Assembly: GCA_934650975.1 (NCBI GenBank) | Contig: CAKUFW010000105.1 | Span: 1-5,653 of the forward strand | DNA: 5,653 nucleotides | Origin: an uncultured Collinsella sp. | GTDB lineage: Bacteria; Actinomycetota; Coriobacteriia; Coriobacteriales; Coriobacteriaceae | Reading direction: 5' to 3' | Part shown: piece by piece, positions 1-5,564 of the stretch | How positions within the stretch are numbered: the first letter of the stretch is position 1 | Layout of the letters: each line of letters opens with the position of its first letter | Program-made: the position numbers and the translations under genes | Notes under the pieces: generated by a model | Databases searched by the model: none | The model's input: only the letters and a program-made list of their open reading frames with translations | What the model was told of the DNA's origin: nothing

Positions 1-32
1 ACGGCAACAATCAGAAGTTATGGAGGGTAACA

Positions 33-143
33 ATGGAATATAGTAAGGAAGATTTAATGGAAGCAAAAAAGCAAATACTGGCTGCCCATCGCCAGTGCCG
101 CCAACATCGCCCAGGGTGGTGCCGCGCTCGCCGTTGCCTTTAA
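33..143 (+). pseudogene. Start of an unrelated small protein, fused out of frame to scrA
   Basis: The sequence GGAGGG (22-27) lies five bases before an ATG at 33, which opens a 36-codon frame ending at TAA 141-143. The first 15 residues, MEYSKEDLMEAKKQI, are lysine/glutamate rich and AT-rich in codons, and read like the start of a real protein. From about codon 16 the residues (AAHRQCRQHRPG...) are simply the scrA DNA read in the wrong frame. From memory, proteins beginning this way occur as short hypothetical proteins of low-GC Firmicutes such as Lachnospiraceae; I could not check this. The open frame as it stands is probably not a functional gene. It is either the product of a misjoined assembly edge or a gene start cut by recombination. 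Confidence 0.4.
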
Positions 144-471
144 GACCCGCGATGCCAAGATCAAGGGTCTGGCGCTTCCTTCGGCCCTGTCCGCCTTCAT
201 GGGCATTACCGAGCCGGCCATCTTTGGCGTGAACCTGCGCTTCTTTAAGCCCTTCATCGCTGGCTGCATCGGCGGCGGTTGCGGCGCCCTGGTCTGTGCG
301 CTCACCTCGCTGGCTGCCTCCGGCACGGGTGTTACCGGTATCTTCGGTATCTTGTTGTGCCTTGCCCAGCCCGTGCAGTACGCGATTATGTTTGCGGTCG
401 CCGCGCTGGTTTCCTTTGCCGTCTCGTTTGTCCTGTACAAGGACGAGCCCAAGGCTTCCGAGCAGGCCTAA
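79..471 (+). CDS. scrA: Sucrose-specific PTS permease, EIIC C-terminal part (5' partial)
   Basis: This is the C-terminal part, about 130 residues, of a glucose/sucrose-superfamily PTS EIIC membrane domain. The full protein takes up sucrose and phosphorylates it to sucrose-6-phosphate at the membrane. The family signature PIASAANIAQGG near the start and GITEPAIFGVNLR (codons from about 202) are clear and resemble ScrA-type EIIBC permeases. Hydrophobic stretches follow (FIAGCIGGGCGALVCAL and IMFAVAALVSFAVSFVL), consistent with the last membrane helices. The protein ends with KDEPKASEQA, so no EIIA domain is fused at the C-terminus and EIIA must be supplied in trans. The EIIB domain and most of EIIC are missing: the same frame has a stop (TAA 55-57), and recognisable ScrA sequence begins around 76-79. 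Sucrose specificity is inferred from the adjacent scrB. Confidence 0.85.
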   Translation, partial: WLPIASAANIAQGGAALAVAFKTRDAKIKGLALPSALSAFMGITEPAIFGVNLRFFKPFIAGCIGGGCGALVCALTSLAASGTGVTGIFGILLCLAQPVQYAIMFAVAALVSFAVSFVLYKDEPKASEQA

Positions 472-491
472 GAGCTTTTGATTGAGGGGTG

Positions 492-514
492 CCCGCGGGC
501 TGTATGCCCGCGGG
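492..514 (+). terminator. GC-rich hairpin after scrA (weak terminator or processing stem)
   Basis: A perfect 9-bp stem, CCCGCGGGC (492-500) with GCCCGCGGG (506-514), closes a 5-base loop. It can extend by two G-U pairs and is followed only by TGTTTC, so the T-run is poor. It lies 20 bases after the scrA stop. It may partly reduce transcription into scrB or protect the upstream mRNA end. Confidence 0.5.
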
Positions 515-528
515 TGTTTCCCGTATTT

Positions 529-547
529 GGCGCCGATCTCTGGCGCC
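529..547 (+). other. Second small hairpin in the scrA-scrB spacer
   Basis: Two GGCGCC hexamers (529-534 and 542-547) can pair around a 7-base loop, followed by TTGTAACTTTTC. With the stronger hairpin just upstream it makes the scrA-scrB spacer highly structured. It could be a weak terminator or an RNA-processing element; chance is also possible for a 6-bp stem. Confidence 0.3.
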
Positions 548-578
548 TTGTAACTTTTCGATCCGTTAGGACTTTGAT

Positions 579-2108
579 ATGTCTAATGCACTCGGTCGCG
601 ACCTTGCAAAGCTGGTCGCCGCTGTTGACGCCGCCGCCTCTGAGTGCGGTCATGGCGCGCATGGCCAGCGCTTTCATATTATGCCGCCGGCGGGCTGGCT
701 CAACGACCCCAACGGTCTTTGCCAGGCAGATGGTGTATTTCACGCTTACTTTCAGTATGCCCCGTTTGATGTGAACGGCGGCGTCAAGATGTGGGGCCAC
801 GCCACGAGCCGTGACCTTATGAACTGGGAATACGTTGGCGCGCCGCTGCTTCCCGACGAGCCGTTTGACTGCCATGGCGTGTACTCGGGCTCGGCTTTGG
901 TCGTGGACGGTCGCATTCGCGTGCTCTATACCGGCAACGTTAAGCTCCCCGATGCGGATGGAGTCTTTGACTACGTCAACACCGGTCGTCGCGCCGATAC
1001 CGTGTATGTCGAGAGCGCCGATGGGCAGACGTTTAGCCAAAGGCGCGTGGTGCTGGCGTCGGAGGACTATCCCGAGGATCTGACGTGCCACGTGCGCGAT
1101 CCCAAGGTGTGGCGTGATGAGGCCGGTCGTTATCACATGGTGTTGGGCGCGCGTCGTCGCGTTGACGGGCCGCACGCTGAGAGCCGTTTTTGTGCGATGC
1201 ACGGCGAGGGCGCCGGGCGTGATGTGGGCGAGATCCTGGTGTATGGCTCGGCCGATATGCTGAGCTGGGAGCTCGAGAGCCGTGTATCTACGCCCGATCG
1301 CTTTGGATTTATGTGGGAATGCCCCGGCTATATCGAGCTCGATGCGAATGGCAATACCGCTGCATTTTTGTCGTTCTCGCCCCAGGGGCTCGAGGGCGGT
1401 CGTTGGGACCGCGGCAATGTGTATGCAGCGGGCTACATGCCTGTATCGGGCGACATTACGGGTGGTGACGGTGCCTATGAGCTGGGCGAGTTCCGCCTGT
1501 GGGACGCCGGTTTTGACTTCTATGCTCCGCAGGAGTTTACGTCCGAGGATGGTCGCCACATTCTGATCGGCTGGATGGGCATGCCCGATGAGCCGACCTA
1601 TGGCAACGACCCCACCGTGACGTGCGGCTGGCAGCACTGCATGACGGTACCGCGTGAGCTTACAGCCGGTGCCGACGGCGTGGTGCTGCAACAGCCGGCG
1701 CGCGAGATTGAGCACCATTATGCCTCGGTGCGTGTGGGGGCGGGCACGTTGGAGGTTGCCGGCGATACCTGCTTTGACGTTGTTGTTGACGGTGTCGACG
1801 GTGCGTTTACCGCAACCGTCGATGGCGAGCTGAAGCTGGCGTTTGTGCCCGCCAGGGGCGAACTGCCCACGCGTTTTGAGATGCGATTTACCGACGAGGG
1901 TCGCACTTCTGCCGGCTGCGGTCGTACTGTGCGCTGGGAGCCCGTCGACGAGGTTCGTAGCGTGCGCATTGTTGGCGATGCCTCTTCGGTCGAGGTGTTT
2001 GTGAATGATGGCGCGCTCGTGTTTTCGACGCGCATCTATCCCGAGGCCTATGGCGTGACCGTTGACGCCCCGGGTGCGAGCGTGACCTACCACACGCTCA
2101 ACATCTAG
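579..2108 (+). CDS. scrB: Sucrose-6-phosphate hydrolase (GH32 invertase)
   Basis: This complete 509-residue cytoplasmic glycoside hydrolase family 32 enzyme splits sucrose-6-phosphate, the product of the PTS, into glucose-6-phosphate and fructose. All three catalytic residues are in place: the nucleophile Asp43 in WLNDPNG, the transition-state stabiliser Asp174 in RDP, and the acid/base Glu247 in WECPG. Other GH32 blocks are FQYAP (58-62), WGHATSRDL (72-80), VYSGSA (101-106) and DFYAPQ (313-318). The five-bladed propeller is followed by a C-terminal beta-sandwich (about 375-509) with the typical SVEVFVNDG and STRIYPEAYGV segments. A charged insertion (about 191-215) separates strands after GRYHMVLG. 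No signal peptide is seen, which argues against a secreted fructanase. The start is supported by TTAGGA (566-571), seven bases upstream. It follows scrA by 107 bases and is closed by a strong terminator. Confidence 0.95.
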   Translation: MSNALGRDLAKLVAAVDAAASECGHGAHGQRFHIMPPAGWLNDPNGLCQADGVFHAYFQYAPFDVNGGVKMWGHATSRDLMNWEYVGAPLLPDEPFDCHGVYSGSALVVDGRIRVLYTGNVKLPDADGVFDYVNTGRRADTVYVESADGQTFSQRRVVLASEDYPEDLTCHVRDPKVWRDEAGRYHMVLGARRRVDGPHAESRFCAMHGEGAGRDVGEILVYGSADMLSWELESRVSTPDRFGFMWECPGYIELDANGNTAAFLSFSPQGLEGGRWDRGNVYAAGYMPVSGDITGGDGAYELGEFRLWDAGFDFYAPQEFTSEDGRHILIGWMGMPDEPTYGNDPTVTCGWQHCMTVPRELTAGADGVVLQQPAREIEHHYASVRVGAGTLEVAGDTCFDVVVDGVDGAFTATVDGELKLAFVPARGELPTRFEMRFTDEGRTSAGCGRTVRWEPVDEVRSVRIVGDASSVEVFVNDGALVFSTRIYPEAYGVTVDAPGASVTYHTLNI

Positions 2109-2130
2109 GCGATTCGTCGCATGTCGGCGC

Positions 2131-2136
2131 TATACT
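2131..2136 (+). promoter_or_regulatory. Possible -10 box (TATACT) ahead of the scrB terminator
   Basis: TATACT differs from TATAAT at one position and lies between the scrB stop and the terminator hairpin. A transcript from here would start near 2143 and contain the whole terminator in its leader before reaching the next gene. No convincing -35 hexamer is seen at 16-18 bases upstream, so this is weak. Confidence 0.25.
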
Positions 2137-2146
2137 GCAGCCGTTG

Positions 2147-2182
2147 CCCACGATGCGGGGAACACCCGCATCGTGGGTTTTT
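2147..2182 (+). terminator. Strong intrinsic terminator after scrB
   Basis: A perfect 13-bp stem, CCCACGATGCGGG (2147-2159) with CCCGCATCGTGGG (2165-2177), closes a 5-base loop (GAACA). It is followed directly by TTTTTGTTT. It lies 38 bases after the scrB stop and should end the scr transcript. It also sits in what must be the leader of the next gene unless that gene is transcribed from a promoter overlapping the hairpin. Confidence 0.92.
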
Positions 2183-2188
2183 GTTTAT

Positions 2189-2195
2189 GAAGGGG
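2189..2195 (+). promoter_or_regulatory. Ribosome binding site that decides the GTG start at 2205
   Basis: GAAGGGG sits nine bases before GTG 2205. It lies just downstream of the in-frame ATG 2187, so it cannot serve that codon. The more distant in-frame ATG at 2121 would place its coding region through the terminator hairpin. Confidence 0.6.
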
Positions 2196-2204
2196 TGGTG
2201 CCTT

Positions 2205-3197
2205 GTGGATGCACAGCAGCTAGAAGAGGCCTGGGCCGTAAGGGCCAGCGCGCGTGAGGCGCGTCTTGTTGCGGCCCCGCATGTTCCGGCAGCGCTGTCG
2301 CTGCTGGGAATTGTGCGTCCCGGTGACCGCTTGGCGGCCTTTGCGGATGACTTTACCGAAGCGTTTGCGCGCGGCTTTGATGGCTGCGACGTGGCTATGG
2401 TGGGGGAGTCGTCGGCTGCCGCGTTTGCTGCTGCGTCCGAGGGCTTTGATGCTTCGTTTGATGCCGAGGGGCCGCACCTGTGGTGGTTTTTAAACTCCAT
2501 CGGCGGGTTTGGTCTGCGTGTGCCCAATCTGCGCGCGCTGGGTCGGGCGGCGCGTGAGGCCCATGCGCTGCTGGTTGTGGACAACACCGTGGCTGACGTC
2601 TTTGGCTGCGATTCGTTGCGCCTGGGTGCGGTGCTGTCGCTCGAGGCTCTCGACCGCGTGTGTGCTGGTGAGGGGCCGCGCAAGCTGGTGGCGGTGTCGG
2701 TCGCGCGTTCGCAGCTCAAGCGCCATCGCGTAGATGCCGCGGCCGAGTGCGTGCACGCGTTGGTTGATGGCTGCGAGCTGCCGTCGCTTGCTTTGGACGA
2801 CGATGAGGCCGACGTGCTGGAGCGCGGCATCGACTCGCTCGATGCCCGGATGCAGGCGCATGTCGATCGCGCCCGCGCCCTGGCGGAGTATTTGGCCGCT
2901 AACGAGATGGTGCGAAACGTACGCTATCCCGGACTCGCGTCGCACCCCGATCACGCAGTTGCGACGGGCATCCTAGAACACGGTTTTGGCCCTGCCGTAG
3001 AGTTCGACCTGATTGAACGTACCGCCGGTGACCTGTTCGATGCCCTTCCCGACGAGTTCCGCACATCATCCGCCGGCGGCGCATCAACAAGGCTGTCCGC
3101 ACCACGCGGCAAGCAGGGGATCACCATCCGCCTCTTTGCCGGCACCGACAGCCCCCTGCATGTAGCCGCTACCCTAGATAACGCCCTCAAAAAGTAG
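2205..3197 (+). CDS. Cys/Met-metabolism PLP-fold protein lacking the active-site lysine
   Basis: The 330-residue product resembles the middle and C-terminal parts of cystathionine gamma-synthase/lyase-type enzymes. Family landmarks are LLGIVRPGD (33-41), LLVVDNTVAD (122-131; Asp126 would contact the PLP ring nitrogen), YPGLASHPDH (241-250) and the C-terminal IRLFAGTDSP segment. Two things are missing. The first 60-70 residues of the family, with the Tyr/Arg that hold PLP phosphate and the Gly-rich loop, are absent. The SATKY lysine that forms the Schiff base is also absent: aligning LRLGAVLSLEALDRV without gaps on LELGADxxxHSATKY puts Arg151 there. It may therefore not bind PLP covalently. 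The frame is intact, so it looks maintained. GTG 2205 is preferred because GAAGGGG (2189-2195) lies nine bases upstream; ATG 2187 is possible but poorly supported. Its function is unknown. Confidence 0.7.
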   Translation: MDAQQLEEAWAVRASAREARLVAAPHVPAALSLLGIVRPGDRLAAFADDFTEAFARGFDGCDVAMVGESSAAAFAAASEGFDASFDAEGPHLWWFLNSIGGFGLRVPNLRALGRAAREAHALLVVDNTVADVFGCDSLRLGAVLSLEALDRVCAGEGPRKLVAVSVARSQLKRHRVDAAAECVHALVDGCELPSLALDDDEADVLERGIDSLDARMQAHVDRARALAEYLAANEMVRNVRYPGLASHPDHAVATGILEHGFGPAVEFDLIERTAGDLFDALPDEFRTSSAGGASTRLSAPRGKQGITIRLFAGTDSPLHVAATLDNALKK

Positions 3198-3227
3198 CTA
3201 ATTTGGGACGGGGCTTATTTAGCTACT
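3193..3227. repeat. 9-bp inverted repeat overlapping the stop of the PLP-fold gene
   Basis: AGTAGCTAA (3193-3201) and TTAGCTACT (3219-3227) are perfect inverted copies around a 17-base spacer containing GGGACGGGGC. The left arm includes the TAG stop of the upstream gene. No T-run follows, so it is a weak terminator candidate at best; it may be one part of a composite intergenic repeat with the larger inverted repeat 10 bases further on. Confidence 0.5.
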
Positions 3228-3237
3228 CAACCCCTCC

Positions 3238-3308
3238 TAAGTTGCGGTGAAATAGGGACTGAATATGCGCTTTATGCAGTAAGCCAGTCCCTATTTCACC
3301 GCAACTTA
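3238..3308. repeat. Perfect 24-bp inverted repeat between convergent genes
   Basis: The left arm 3238-3261 (beginning TAAGTTGCGGTGAAATAGGG, ending ACTG) is exactly complementary to 3285-3308 (beginning CAGTCCCTATTTCACCGCAA, ending CTTA). The 23-base spacer is AT-leaning. Pairing stops abruptly at both ends. It fills most of the gap between the PLP-fold gene and the regulator. Neither side has a T-run, so although it would form a very stable hairpin it is not a classic terminator. It looks like a dispersed palindromic element (REP-like or MITE-like), which copies elsewhere in the genome would confirm. Confidence 0.8.
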
Positions 3309-3312
3309 ATTG

Positions 3313-3657
3313 CTAGCTCTTGATGGTGGCGATGAGGGTGTCGGCCTTTGCGGCTATGACGTGGTTGATCTCTGCCTGCAGCGTCTCGTAGGCCTCTATG
3401 GCACGCTCGCCGGCAGGGGTGAGCGTGGATCCGCGGGCGCCGTCGCGCTCGATGAGCTTGCAGCCCAGCTGCCCTTCGGCCTCATTCACAATGCGCCACG
3501 CCTTGGAATACGCCATGCCCATGCTCTTGGCGGCGCGGTTGAGCGAGTGCTCGCGGGCGATGCCCTGCAGCAGCAAGACGCAGCCGTGTCCGAACACGCC
3601 CGGCAGATCTTTGTCGCACGCTTGAATGACTAGCTTCGCCGTCGTCTTGTACTCCAT
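3313..3657 (-). CDS. One-domain winged-helix regulator, ModE N-terminal/LysR-type HTH
   Basis: This 114-residue DNA-binding protein has a single winged helix-turn-helix domain of the type found at the N-terminus of ModE, the molybdate-responsive regulator. The helix-turn-helix is SLNRAAKSMGMAYSKAWRIV (38-57), followed by NEAEGQLG and the wing KLIERDGARGSTLTPAG (67-83). A C-terminal helix (about 84-110) probably makes the dimer. The molybdate-binding domains of full ModE are absent, so there is no visible ligand site and a molybdate role cannot be assumed. ATG 3657 is preferred, with GGGGAG about 11 bases upstream on the minus strand. GTG 3666 is in frame but would leave only two bases after that GGAG. 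The gene converges on the PLP-fold gene and diverges from guaB. Confidence 0.78.
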   Translation of the reverse strand: MEYKTTAKLVIQACDKDLPGVFGHGCVLLLQGIAREHSLNRAAKSMGMAYSKAWRIVNEAEGQLGCKLIERDGARGSTLTPAGERAIEAYETLQAEINHVIAAKADTLIATIKS

Positions 3658-3680
3658 ATGCCCCACGTCTCCCCGCTAAA

Positions 3681-3699
3681 GTGTTTGCTGGGCAAACGC
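3681..3699. promoter_or_regulatory. Inverted repeat in the divergent promoter region, candidate operator
   Basis: GTGTTTGC (3681-3688) and GCAAACGC (3692-3699) pair around TGG, with one G-U pair. The core GTTTGC-TGG-GCAAAC is a symmetrical site 24 bases upstream of the regulator start. It could be a binding site for the regulator itself or a small hairpin in its mRNA leader. Confidence 0.35.
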
Positions 3700-3741
3700 A
3701 AAGCCTGCGTCAAGCCCTCGTGTGCTCTTCTTAAATCATGC

Positions 3742-3750
3742 ATTGTAGCA
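3742..3750 (-). promoter_or_regulatory. Extended -10 promoter candidate for the winged-helix regulator
   Basis: On the minus strand this reads TGCTACAAT, an extended -10 (TG-N-TACAAT, one mismatch from TATAAT). It would give a leader of roughly 75-80 bases for the regulator gene. No good -35 is seen, which an extended -10 can tolerate. Confidence 0.4.
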
Positions 3751-3762
3751 GTCAAAGTGCGC

Positions 3763-3768
3763 TAAGAT
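3763..3768 (+). promoter_or_regulatory. Candidate -10 box (TAAGAT) for guaB
   Basis: TAAGAT would start a transcript near 3775 and leave a leader of about 75 bases before guaB. The -35 region is unclear: TTGTAG (3743-3748) is only 14 bases away. It lies within 25 bases of the opposing -10 candidate, so the two promoters would overlap back to back. Confidence 0.35.
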
Positions 3769-3797
3769 ACTTCCCCAGTATTGGGCGCCTAAGGTTG

Positions 3798-3828
3798 GGC
3801 TGGGTCCTACGAGGCCTGCAGCCGACCG
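3798..3828 (+). other. Possible stem-loop in the guaB mRNA leader
   Basis: GGCTG and CAGCC near the ends of this stretch can pair, with inner GG/CC pairs and a TACGA loop. No known riboswitch class was recognised. The Shine-Dalgarno lies clear of the stem, so control by masking is not evident. Confidence 0.25.
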
Positions 3829-3840
3829 GTCGCATGGAAA

Positions 3841-3846
3841 AAGGAG
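3841..3846 (+). promoter_or_regulatory. Strong ribosome binding site of guaB
   Basis: AAGGAG within an A-rich run, four bases before ATG 3851. It fixes the guaB start and fits the high expression suggested by the codon use. Confidence 0.8.
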
Positions 3847-3850
3847 AAAC

Positions 3851-5362
3851 ATGGCTACGTTCTTTCCCGGTGAGTCCCACACGTTTTCGGAGTATCTGCT
3901 GGTCCCTGGTTATTCGTCCTCGCAGTGCATCCCCAACAACGTCTCTCTTAAGACGCCGCTAACCCGCTTCAAGCGCGGTGAGAAGCCGGCAATCACCCTG
4001 AACATCCCCATGGTTTCCGCCATCATGCAGTCCGTCTCGGGCGTCGACATGGGTGTCGCGCTCGCTACCGAGGGCGGCCTGTCATTCATCTACGGTTCTC
4101 AGACCCCCGAGTCCGAGGCCGCTATGGTCAAGGCCGTCAAGGATCACAAGGCTGGCTTCGTTCAGTCCGATTCCACGCTGACCCCCGACATGACCATGGA
4201 GCAGGTCATCGAGCTCAAGGAGAAGACCGGTCACTCCACCATGCCGGTCACCGACGACGGTACCCCCAAGGGCAAGCTCCTGGGTATCGTCACCAGCCGT
4301 GACTACCGCCCCAGCCGCGATGACCACCAGAAGAAGGTCTCCGAGTTCATGACCCCGCGTGAGCAGCTCATCGTGGGCGACAAGAACATTAGCCTCAAGG
4401 TTGCCAACGACGTCATCTGGGACAACAAGCTCAACGCCCTGCCCATCGTCGACGACAACGACCACCTCATGGGCATCGTCTTCCGCAAGGACTACGACAG
4501 CCACAAGACCAACCCCAACGAGCTGCTCGATGGCGACAAGCGTTACATGGTCGGCGCCGGTATCAACACCCGCGACTATGCCGAGCGCGTGCCGCTGCTC
4601 ATCGAGGCCGGTGCCGACGTCCTGTGCATCGACTCTTCCGAGGGCTTTAGCGAGTGGCAGAAGCGCACCATCGAGTGGATCCGCGCCAACTACGGCGAGG
4701 ACGTTAAGGTCGGTGCCGGTAACGTCGTCGACGCCGAGGGCTTCCGCTTCTTGGCCGACTGCGGTGCCGACTTCATCAAGGTCGGTATCGGCGGCGGTTC
4801 CATCTGCATCACGCGTGAGACCAAGGGCATCGGCCGCGGCCAGGCCACCGCGCTGATCGACGTCTGCCGTGCTCGCGATGAGTACTACGAGGAGACCGGC
4901 ATCTACGTGCCCGTGTGCTCCGACGGCGGTATCGTCTACGACTACCACATGACGCTCGCCCTTGCCATGGGTGCCGACTTTATGATGCTGGGCCGCTACT
5001 TTGCCCGCTTCGACGAGAGCCCGACCGAGCGCGTCAACGTCAACGGTCAGTACATGAAGGAGTACTGGGGCGAGGGTTCTGCGCGTGCCCGTAACTGGCA
5101 GCGCTACGACTTGGGCGGCGCCGCGAAGCTCAGCTTCGTCGAGGGCGTCGACTCCTACGTGCCGTACGCCGGCTCCCTCAAGGACGGCGTGGGCGGCACG
5201 CTCTACAAGGTCAAGTCCACGATGTGCAACTGCGGCGCCCTCTCGATCCCCGAGCTCCAGGAAAAGGCACGCCTGACCCTGGTGAGCTCGACCTCCATCG
5301 TCGAAGGCGGCGCCCACGACGTAGTCGTGAAAGACTCCCAGCAGTCTGTGTCTTATCGATAA
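3851..5362 (+). CDS. guaB: Inosine-5'-monophosphate dehydrogenase
   Basis: This complete 503-residue enzyme oxidises IMP to XMP with NAD+, the committed step to guanine nucleotides in the cytoplasm. It has the IMPDH barrel interrupted by a two-CBS (Bateman) module at about 105-225. Visible catalytic features are Asp261 in CIDSSEGF, the catalytic Cys319 in [13 protein letters not shown], the SDGG phosphate-binding loop (357-360), GRYFARF (381-387) and the mobile flap [17 protein letters not shown] with the Arg418-Tyr419 pair. The motif [11 protein letters not shown] with DSSEG differs from the common bacterial GIGPGSICTTR with DSAHG. Length, numbering and wording match, as I recall them, the protozoan Tritrichomonas foetus enzyme, an IMPDH thought to derive from bacteria. 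Codon choice is strongly biased to C-ending codons and AAG, unlike scrB. The start has a strong Shine-Dalgarno. No gene follows within the window. Confidence 0.96.
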   Translation: MATFFPGESHTFSEYLLVPGYSSSQCIPNNVSLKTPLTRFKRGEKPAITLNIPMVSAIMQSVSGVDMGVALATEGGLSFIYGSQTPESEAAMVKAVKDHKAGFVQSDSTLTPDMTMEQVIELKEKTGHSTMPVTDDGTPKGKLLGIVTSRDYRPSRDDHQKKVSEFMTPREQLIVGDKNISLKVANDVIWDNKLNALPIVDDNDHLMGIVFRKDYDSHKTNPNELLDGDKRYMVGAGINTRDYAERVPLLIEAGADVLCIDSSEGFSEWQKRTIEWIRANYGEDVKVGAGNVVDAEGFRFLADCGADFIKVGIGGGSICITRETKGIGRGQATALIDVCRARDEYYEETGIYVPVCSDGGIVYDYHMTLALAMGADFMMLGRYFARFDESPTERVNVNGQYMKEYWGEGSARARNWQRYDLGGAAKLSFVEGVDSYVPYAGSLKDGVGGTLYKVKSTMCNCGALSIPELQEKARLTLVSSTSIVEGGAHDVVVKDSQQSVSYR

Positions 5363-5520
5363 GCGGCTTTCCCAAGCACCGCACCTTGGACCTCAAACCG
5401 TCGCTTGCGTACCAAATACGCGTCGCTCCTCTTTCGGCCCAATCTGCGGCACTTGGAAAACCCGTTCATGTTAGGACGGGTCACAAACAAAGGTTGAGTA
5501 TCAACCACGTTATTTAGATA
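5363..5520. other. Gene-free spacer after guaB with small inverted repeats
   Basis: No convincing gene is seen. Three small inverted repeats are present: GCGTA/TACGC (5407-5411, 5417-5421), ACCCGT/ACGGGT (5460-5465, 5476-5481) and GGTTGA/TCAACC around GTA (5492-5506). None has a clear T-run, so the end of the guaB transcript is better placed at the strong hairpin that follows. Confidence 0.4.
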
Positions 5521-5564
5521 AAGCGAGATGCCTACAAGTCGCAGGCATCTCGCTTGTTGTATTT
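5521..5564. terminator. Strong terminator downstream of guaB, probably bidirectional
   Basis: A perfect 13-bp stem, AAGCGAGATGCCT (5521-5533) with AGGCATCTCGCTT (5543-5555), closes a 9-base loop and is followed by GTTGTATTT. On the other strand the stem is followed by TATCTAAATAA, so it could also end leftward transcripts. It is 158 bases after the guaB stop, an unusually long 3' leader-out if it serves guaB. Confidence 0.8.

Noticed and set aside
468..2093. Long open frame (541 codons) antisense to scrB
   Set aside because: The predicted protein is histidine/alanine/arginine rich with no recognisable domain, and it is explained by the codon bias of scrB, which has clear GH32 motifs.
2121..2204. 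ATG 2121 as start of the PLP-fold gene
   Set aside because: The added residues (SALYCSRCPRCGEHPHRG...) would be encoded by the terminator hairpin, and there is no ribosome binding site; GTG 2205 has one.
3658..3666. GTG 3666 as start of the winged-helix regulator
   Set aside because: Only two bases separate it from the GGGGAG; ATG 3657 has a more workable spacing. It cannot be fully excluded.
3776..3850. Riboswitch in the guaB leader
   Set aside because: The leader lacks the conserved purine-riboswitch junction sequences and other known class motifs; only a modest stem is seen.
4082..5317. Long open frame (411 codons) antisense to guaB
   Set aside because: The C-ending codons of guaB avoid stops on the other strand; the product is a low-complexity valine/aspartate/glycine string.
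5224..5517. Open frame overlapping the end of guaB and the downstream spacer
   Set aside because: It is an arginine/proline-rich shadow of guaB codons, with no ribosome binding site.
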